From positions 1-64,000 of the forward strand of contig NZ_VDFW01000029.1 in NCBI RefSeq assembly GCF_006152065.1: 64,000 nucleotides of DNA. The letters are read 5' to 3'. Position numbers and translations under genes: made by a program. Each line of letters starts with the position of its first letter. Position 1 is the first letter of the stretch. The notes below the pieces were generated by a model. The model searched no databases and was not told the DNA's origin. It saw only the letters and a program-made list of their open reading frames with translations. Of the stretch, positions 59,095 through 64,000 are shown piece by piece. Source of the DNA: Amycolatopsis alkalitolerans. GTDB taxonomy: Bacteria; Actinomycetota; Actinomycetes; Mycobacteriales; Pseudonocardiaceae.

Positions 59095-59235
59095 TCCTCC
59101 CCCAAGCGGGTCGAGTGACGGGTTCTATCGCTCTGGGAGCGCGTAGTGTTTCACACTTTCGACTGAATTGCGTCGCGGTCTGTCATCGCGTGCCCCACCG
59201 ATCGAGTGGCGTGCGCGGCAGGCATGATTGCGGCC

Positions 59236-60510
59236 ATGAGCGAGCACTTCGATGTGCATGGTGGGGCCCGATTGGTGGGCGAGGTCGAGGTCGTCGGCGC
59301 GAAGAACAGTGTGCTGAAGCTGATGGCGGCGGCACTGCTCGCCGAGGGCACCACGACGATCACCAACTGCCCGAAGATCCTCGACGTCCCGCTGATGGCG
59401 GACGTGCTGCGCAGCGTCGGCTGCGAGGTCGAACTGGACGGGGACACGGCACGGATCACCACCCCGTCGGCGCTTTCGCACCGCGCCGACTCGCCCGCGA
59501 TGGGCAAGCTGCGCGCGTCGGTGTGCGTGCTCGGCCCGCTGGTCGGGCGGCTCAAGCGTGCCGTGGTGGCGCTCCCGGGCGGGGACGCGATCGGTTCGCG
59601 CCCGCTGGACATGCACCAGAACGGGCTGCGGGCGCTGGGCGCGACGAGCACGATCGAACACGGCTGCGTCGTCGCGAAGGCCGGCGAACTCCGGGGCGCG
59701 CAGATCTGGCTCGACTTCCCGAGTGTCGGTGCGACCGAGAACATCCTGATGGCCGCGGTGCTCGCCGAAGGCACGACGGTGATCGACAACGCCGCGCGCG
59801 AGCCGGAGATCTCCGATGTCTGCACGATGCTCATCGAGATGGGCGCGAAGATCGAGGGCGCCGGCACGTCCACGCTGACGGTGCACGGCGTCGATTCGCT
59901 GCACCCGACCGAGCACCGGGTGATCGGCGACCGGATCGTCGGTGCCACCTGGGCGTTCGCGGCGGCCATGACGCGGGGCGACCTCACGGTGCGCGGGGTC
60001 AACCCGCATCACCTGGATCTGGTGCTGGACAAGCTGCGCCTGGCCGGCGCGGAGGTGACTCCCTTTGACGGCAACGGTTTCCGGGTGGTGCAGGCGGAGC
60101 GGCCGAAGGCGGTCGACTTCGTCACGCTGCCGTACCCGGGGTTCGCGACCGACCTGCAGCCGTTCGCGGTCGCGCTGTCGGCGGTGTCCGAGGGGACGTC
60201 GATGATCACGGAGAACGTGTACGAGGCGCGGTTCCGGTTCATCGAGGAGATGCAGCGCCTCGGCGCCGACGCGCGCACTGACGGGCATCACGCGGTGGTA
60301 CGCGGCGTGAATACGCTGTCAAGTGCCCCCGTGTGGGCCTCGGACATCCGGGCCGGCGCTGGTCTCGTCCTGGCCGGGCTGTGCGCCGACGGCGTGACCG
60401 AGGTGTGGGACGTCTTCCACATCGACCGCGGCTACCCGCATTTCGTGGAGAACCTGAACCGGCTCGGCGCCCGGATCGAGCGGGTGGCCGGGGAGCCTGA
60501 CCGCGCCTGA
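59236..60510 (+). CDS. murA: UDP-N-acetylglucosamine 1-carboxyvinyltransferase, Asp-type
   Basis: MurA adds enolpyruvate to UDP-GlcNAc, the first committed step of peptidoglycan. I chose ATG 59236 ([10 protein letters not shown]), giving 424 residues, over a GTG 30 bases upstream. The fold is complete ([39 protein letters not shown]). The active-site loop reads [15 protein letters not shown]: residue 117 is Asp instead of the usual Cys. Asp at this place is found naturally in Mycobacterium and confers fosfomycin resistance there. Confidence 0.96.
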   Translation: MSEHFDVHGGARLVGEVEVVGAKNSVLKLMAAALLAEGTTTITNCPKILDVPLMADVLRSVGCEVELDGDTARITTPSALSHRADSPAMGKLRASVCVLGPLVGRLKRAVVALPGGDAIGSRPLDMHQNGLRALGATSTIEHGCVVAKAGELRGAQIWLDFPSVGATENILMAAVLAEGTTVIDNAAREPEISDVCTMLIEMGAKIEGAGTSTLTVHGVDSLHPTEHRVIGDRIVGATWAFAAAMTRGDLTVRGVNPHHLDLVLDKLRLAGAEVTPFDGNGFRVVQAERPKAVDFVTLPYPGFATDLQPFAVALSAVSEGTSMITENVYEARFRFIEEMQRLGADARTDGHHAVVRGVNTLSSAPVWASDIRAGAGLVLAGLCADGVTEVWDVFHIDRGYPHFVENLNRLGARIERVAGEPDRA

Positions 60511-60603
60511 CCGCGGAGGTCGCGCCGGCGACCGTCACCTGCTCCTCGGCGGGGTGTACACGACCAAGACGCCGGTCTCGCAGCGGTTCTCCGACGAGCC
60601 GCG

Positions 60604-61233
60604 TTAACCTTCCGTCGCGAGCGCGATCCCGAAGCCGATCAGTGCGGTGCCGGTCACCGCGTCGAGCGAGCGGCGCACACGCCGGCGCTGCAGCCACACC
60701 CGCACCTTGTGCACCAGCGCCATCAGCACCAGCAGCCACACCGCGCCGAGCACCGCGACCGTGTAAGCCAGCAGCAGCGCGTCCCACGTGGTGCTGTGGC
60801 CCGGGTCGAGGAACTGGGGCAGCACCGACAGGTACAGCGCCAGCACTTTCGGGTTCGTGATGTTGGACAAGAAGCCTTCGCGCCAGCGCCGGAACCCGCT
60901 CGCGCGCGAGCCGAGCGCGTCGAGCATCCGGTAGTCACCGCGCCAGGCACCACGCAGGGCCTGGAACCCCAGGTAGCACAGGTAGGCCACGCCCGCCCAG
61001 CGCACCGTGAGGAACAGCGGCTGCGAGCGCACGATCAGCGCGCCGAGCCCGAGCCCGACCGCCGTGCCCTGTACGAGGTTGCCGATCGCGATCCCGAACA
61101 GCGCCAGCAGCCCGCCCCTCGTCCCGCCGGCGAGGGCGTTCTTCAGGGTGACCATCGTGTCCGGGCCGGGGGCGAGCACTACCAGGACCACGAAGATCAG
61201 GTAGGTGCCATAGGAACTCCACGTCACGTCCAC
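60604..61233 (-). CDS. LysE/RhtB family amino-acid exporter
   Basis: The 209-residue product (GTG 61233; GTG 61227 is also possible) has about six helices and the LysE signature LAPGPDTMVTLKNALAGGTRGGLLALFGIAIGN. GFLSNITNPKVLALYLSVLPQFLDP is the second conserved block. Such proteins export amino acids or their derivatives. The cargo is not known. It is divergent from the mutase gene. The frame continues far upstream, but only this part is family-like. Confidence 0.88.
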   Translation of the reverse strand: MDVTWSSYGTYLIFVVLVVLAPGPDTMVTLKNALAGGTRGGLLALFGIAIGNLVQGTAVGLGLGALIVRSQPLFLTVRWAGVAYLCYLGFQALRGAWRGDYRMLDALGSRASGFRRWREGFLSNITNPKVLALYLSVLPQFLDPGHSTTWDALLLAYTVAVLGAVWLLVLMALVHKVRVWLQRRRVRRSLDAVTGTALIGFGIALATEG

Positions 61234-61338
61234 CCACGGTAGTTCGTTCCGGCACCAGCCGAGAAGTGATTTCGTCGACGGTGCGGAGGGGGTTACCGCC
61301 GAGTACGCTGAATCGGACGCCCACCATGGAGGTGCACC

Positions 61339-63360
61339 GTGCCCTATCCCACGGACCGTGAGCGCGACCGCCCCTGGGTGATGCGGACCTACGCGGGGCA
61401 CTCTTCCGCGGGGGCGTCGAACGAGCTGTACCGCCGCAATCTCGCCAAGGGCCAGACCGGCCTGTCCGTCGCGTTCGACCTGCCCACGCAGACCGGGTAC
61501 GACGCGGACCATCCATTGGCCAAGGGCGAGGTCGGCAAGGTGGGCGTGCCGGTCGCGCATATCGGTGACATGCGCAGGCTGTTCGACGGGATCCCGCTCG
61601 CCGAGGCGAACACCTCGATGACCATCAACGCACCCGCGATGTGGCTGCTCGCGTTGTATGTCACCGTCGCCAGAGAACAAGCCCGAGCGCAGGGCCTCGA
61701 TCCGGCCGAGGTGCTGCCCAGGCTCGCCGGCACCACGCAGAACGACATCATCAAGGAGTACCTCTCCCGCGGGACGTACATCTTCCCGCCCGCGCCGAGC
61801 CTCCGGCTGATCACCGACGTGATCGCGTGGACCGTGCACCACCTGCCGAAGTGGAATCCGATCAACATCTGCAGCTATCACCTGCAGGAGGCGGGCGCGA
61901 CTCCCACCCAGGAGGTCGCGTACGCGCTTTCGACCGCCATCGCGGTGCTCGACGCGATCCGCGACTCCGGCCAGATCGACGAGGCCGACATGGGCAGGGT
62001 CGTCGGCCGGATCTCGTTCTTCGTCAACGCCGGGGTGCGCTTCGTCGAAGAACTGTGCAAGATGCGGGCGTTCGCGCGGCTGTGGGACGAGCTGACCCGC
62101 GAACGCTACGGCGTCGAGGACCCGAAAGCGCGCCGCCTGCGGTACGGCGTCCAGGTGAACTCGTTGGGGCTGACCGAGGCGCAGCCGGAGAACAACGTGC
62201 AGCGCATCGTGCTCGAGATGCTGGCGGTTTCGCTTTCGCGCGACGCGCGCGCACGCGCGATCCAGTTGCCCGCGTGGAACGAGGCGCTCGGCCTGCCCCG
62301 CCCGTGGGACCAGCAGTGGGCGCTGCGCATGCAGCAGGTGCTCGCCTACGAAACGGACCTGCTCGAGTACGAGGACATCTTCGCGGGCTCGCACGTAATC
62401 GAGTCCAAAGTGGACGAGATCGTGGCCGGGGCGCGTGCCGAGATCGACCGGGTGGCCGGTCTCGGCGGTGCCGTCGCCGCGGTGGAAAGCGGGTATCTCA
62501 AGTCCCAGCTGGTGTCCTCGCTCGCGGAGTACCGGCGCGCCATCGAATCCGGTGAGCGGATCATGGTCGGCGTCAACAGGTTCGAAACCACCGAGCCGAG
62601 CCCGCTGCAGGCCGAGGGCGCCAAGGCGATCGAAACCGTGGATCCGGCTGTCGAGAAGCAGGCGGTCGCCGCACTCGAGGAATGGCGCCAGAAACGGGAC
62701 GGCTCCGCGGTGGAGGCCGCGCTCGCGAAGCTGCGTGAGACCGCGAAGACCAGTGAGAACCTCTTCGAAGCGACGCTGGGGTGCGCTCGCGCCGGCGCGA
62801 CGACGGGGGAGTGGGCGGGCGCGCTGCGCGAGGTCTTCGGCGAATATCGGGCGCCCACAGGAGTTTCCGCCGCGTCGATGTCCGGAGAGGGAGTCGAACT
62901 GTTTCACGTACGGGACCGCGTCAAGGCCACAAGTGACGAACTCGGCGAACGGTTGCGCATCCTCGTCGGCAAACCTGGCCTCGACGGGCATTCCAACGGG
63001 GCCGAACAGGTCGCCGTCCGCGCCCGCGATGCCGGATTCGAGGTGATCTACCAGGGCATCCGGCTCACCCCGGAGCAGATTGTCGCCGCCGCGGTGCAGG
63101 AAGGCGTGCATGTGGTCGGACTTTCCGTATTGTCAGGTTCGCACCTCGAAATAGTGCCGGAGGTGATCGACCGGCTGCGCGCGGCCGGTGCGGGCGACAT
63201 TCCGGTGATCGTCGGCGGGATCATTCCGGCCGAGGATGCGACGCTGCTGATCGAACGTGGTGTCGCGCGGGTGTTCACGCCGAAAGACTACGAACTCACG
63301 GACATCATGGACGAGATCGTGACGGTGATACGCGAGAACCGGGGACTACCCCAAAAATGA
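61339..63360 (+). CDS. meaA: B12-dependent acyl-CoA mutase of the MeaA (ethylmalonyl-CoA mutase) type
   Basis: The 673-residue product (GTG 61339 after GGAGG) has an N-terminal TIM barrel starting RDRPWVMRTYAGHSSAGASNELYRRNLAKGQTGLSVAFDLPTQTGYD, and a C-terminal cobalamin domain with the DxHxxG motif GLDGHSNGAEQV and GLSVLSGSHLEIV. It is one chain of the size of MeaA, which isomerises ethylmalonyl-CoA to methylsuccinyl-CoA in the ethylmalonyl-CoA route. Relatives act on methylmalonyl-CoA or isobutyryl-CoA; the N-terminal sequence favours MeaA. No crotonyl-CoA reductase is in the window. Confidence 0.85.
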   Translation: MPYPTDRERDRPWVMRTYAGHSSAGASNELYRRNLAKGQTGLSVAFDLPTQTGYDADHPLAKGEVGKVGVPVAHIGDMRRLFDGIPLAEANTSMTINAPAMWLLALYVTVAREQARAQGLDPAEVLPRLAGTTQNDIIKEYLSRGTYIFPPAPSLRLITDVIAWTVHHLPKWNPINICSYHLQEAGATPTQEVAYALSTAIAVLDAIRDSGQIDEADMGRVVGRISFFVNAGVRFVEELCKMRAFARLWDELTRERYGVEDPKARRLRYGVQVNSLGLTEAQPENNVQRIVLEMLAVSLSRDARARAIQLPAWNEALGLPRPWDQQWALRMQQVLAYETDLLEYEDIFAGSHVIESKVDEIVAGARAEIDRVAGLGGAVAAVESGYLKSQLVSSLAEYRRAIESGERIMVGVNRFETTEPSPLQAEGAKAIETVDPAVEKQAVAALEEWRQKRDGSAVEAALAKLRETAKTSENLFEATLGCARAGATTGEWAGALREVFGEYRAPTGVSAASMSGEGVELFHVRDRVKATSDELGERLRILVGKPGLDGHSNGAEQVAVRARDAGFEVIYQGIRLTPEQIVAAAVQEGVHVVGLSVLSGSHLEIVPEVIDRLRAAGAGDIPVIVGGIIPAEDATLLIERGVARVFTPKDYELTDIMDEIVTVIRENRGLPQK

Positions 63361-63442
63361 TCTCGTTCCGATAACGGGCTTTGACCCGAACGGCGCAGGC
63401 ACCTACGTTCGGTGACAACTCGAACCAGAACGGGGTGCTCCG

Positions 63443-64000
63443 ATGTCGCAGAGTGCGTGGACTAGGCGAGACTTCTTCAGGCGATCCGCCGTGGTGGGGG
63501 CAGCCGCAATCGGTGGGCCGGCGTTGCTGGCCGCATGCCAGAGCACGGGTGGTAGCAGCGGTGACACGCTGAAGGCGGCACAGGACGCCAAGACGATCAA
63601 GATCGGGATCGCCAACGAAGCGCCGTACGGATTCGCCAATTCCTCGGGCGAAACGACGGGTGAGGCGCCGGAGGTCGCGCGCGCGGCGTTCAAGCCGATG
63701 GGGATCGACAACGTGCAGGCCAGTGTCGTGCCGTTCGACCAGTTGATTCCCGCGCTGAACGCCAAGCAGTTCGACGTCGTGGCGGCCGGCATGTTCATCA
63801 CGTCGACACGGTGCAAGGCCGCGCTGTTCTCCGACCCGGACTACACCGCCCTGGAGGCGCTGCTGGTGCCCAAGGGAAACCCGCAGGGCATCAAGACGCT
63901 GGCGGATGTCGCGGCGAAGAACGTCAAGGTCGCGGTGCTGTCCGCCGCGGTCGAGAAGGGCTACGCCACCGCGGCCGGTGTCTCCGAGAGCAATATCGAA
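63443..64000 (+). CDS. ehuB: Ectoine/hydroxyectoine-binding lipoprotein EhuB (partial)
   Basis: The gene runs off the window end; 186 codons are visible. The N-terminus has a twin-arginine motif (WTRRDFFRRSA), a hydrophobic stretch and a lipobox LLAAC, so the product is a Tat-exported lipoprotein. The mature part starts KTIKIGIANEAPYGFANSSGETTGEAPEVARAAF, typical of EhuB, the solute receptor of the compatible-solute ABC importer. Permease and ATPase genes would be expected beyond 64000. Confidence 0.88.
   Translation, partial: MSQSAWTRRDFFRRSAVVGAAAIGGPALLAACQSTGGSSGDTLKAAQDAKTIKIGIANEAPYGFANSSGETTGEAPEVARAAFKPMGIDNVQASVVPFDQLIPALNAKQFDVVAAGMFITSTRCKAALFSDPDYTALEALLVPKGNPQGIKTLADVAAKNVKVAVLSAAVEKGYATAAGVSESNIE

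Noticed and set aside
60511..60606. Short frame after murA ending at TAA 60606 (GDRHLLLGGVYTTKTPVSQ...)
   Set aside because: It looks coding-like, but has no start, no ribosome site and no family that I recognise; it may be a relic, too short to call.
61234..63111. Very long minus-strand frame that would extend the LysE protein upstream
   Set aside because: The upstream part is antisense to the clear meaA gene and has no LysE-like sequence; the GTG at 61233 gives a normal-size protein.

Overview
The window is very GC-rich and reads as the chromosome of an actinomycete, most likely in the Pseudonocardiaceae (Amycolatopsis-like). That placement is an inference. It rests on the gene order argS-lysA-hom-thrC-thrB-rho-rpmE-prfA-prmC-sua5-wecA-atp, a MurA with Asp in place of the usual active-site Cys, separate b, b' and delta ATP synthase genes, frequent GTG starts, and a GTGCCGTGAGGG inverted repeat of a type I associate with Amycolatopsis.

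Region 1 (1-12273) is a complete type I-E CRISPR-Cas locus: cas3, cas8e, cas11e, cas7e, cas5e, cas6e, cas1e and cas2e on the plus strand, then an array of 55 identical 28-nt repeats with 54 spacers. Region 2 (12274-16280) is a patchwork of relics around one intact module. It holds a truncated gene that resembles the start of a prokaryotic Argonaute, an intact three-gene membrane module with a b6-like diheme cytochrome b, a frameshifted arsenite exporter plus arsenate reductase pair, and an IS1380-type transposase fragment.

Region 3 (16281-23814) is a catabolic operon: class III CoA-transferase, HyuA, HyuB, an isochorismatase-family amidase and an HMG-CoA-lyase-like enzyme. It diverges from a GntR/FCD repressor, and two copies of TTGTATGCAAC lie between them. 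Region 4 (24292-30365) is a compact and unusual acyl-carrier cluster: a free ACP, a FabF-like ketosynthase, a FabG-like reductase, a thioesterase fused to a PKS-type ketosynthase, and an acyl-CoA-oxidase homologue that lacks the expected catalytic Glu. It contains no acyltransferase, dehydratase or enoyl reductase. Region 5 (30366-31799) has nested perfect inverted repeats, a serine recombinase that has lost its catalytic domain, and tRNA-Arg(CCG). I read the left half of the window as an accessory island abutting that tRNA.

Region 6 (31965-64000) is core chromosome: a CDF metal exporter, DUF3105/DUF305 proteins, argS, the lysine/threonine operon, rho, rpmE, prfA, prmC, sua5, wecA, the ATP synthase operon, DUF2550, a PduO adenosyltransferase, an M16 peptidase, murA, a LysE exporter, a MeaA-type B12 mutase, and the start of an ectoine-binding lipoprotein gene (ehuB) cut by the window end.

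The best candidate for an undescribed system is the ACP/KS/KR/TE-KS/oxidase-like cluster. The HyuAB/CoA-transferase/HMG-lyase pathway and the cytochrome b module come next.
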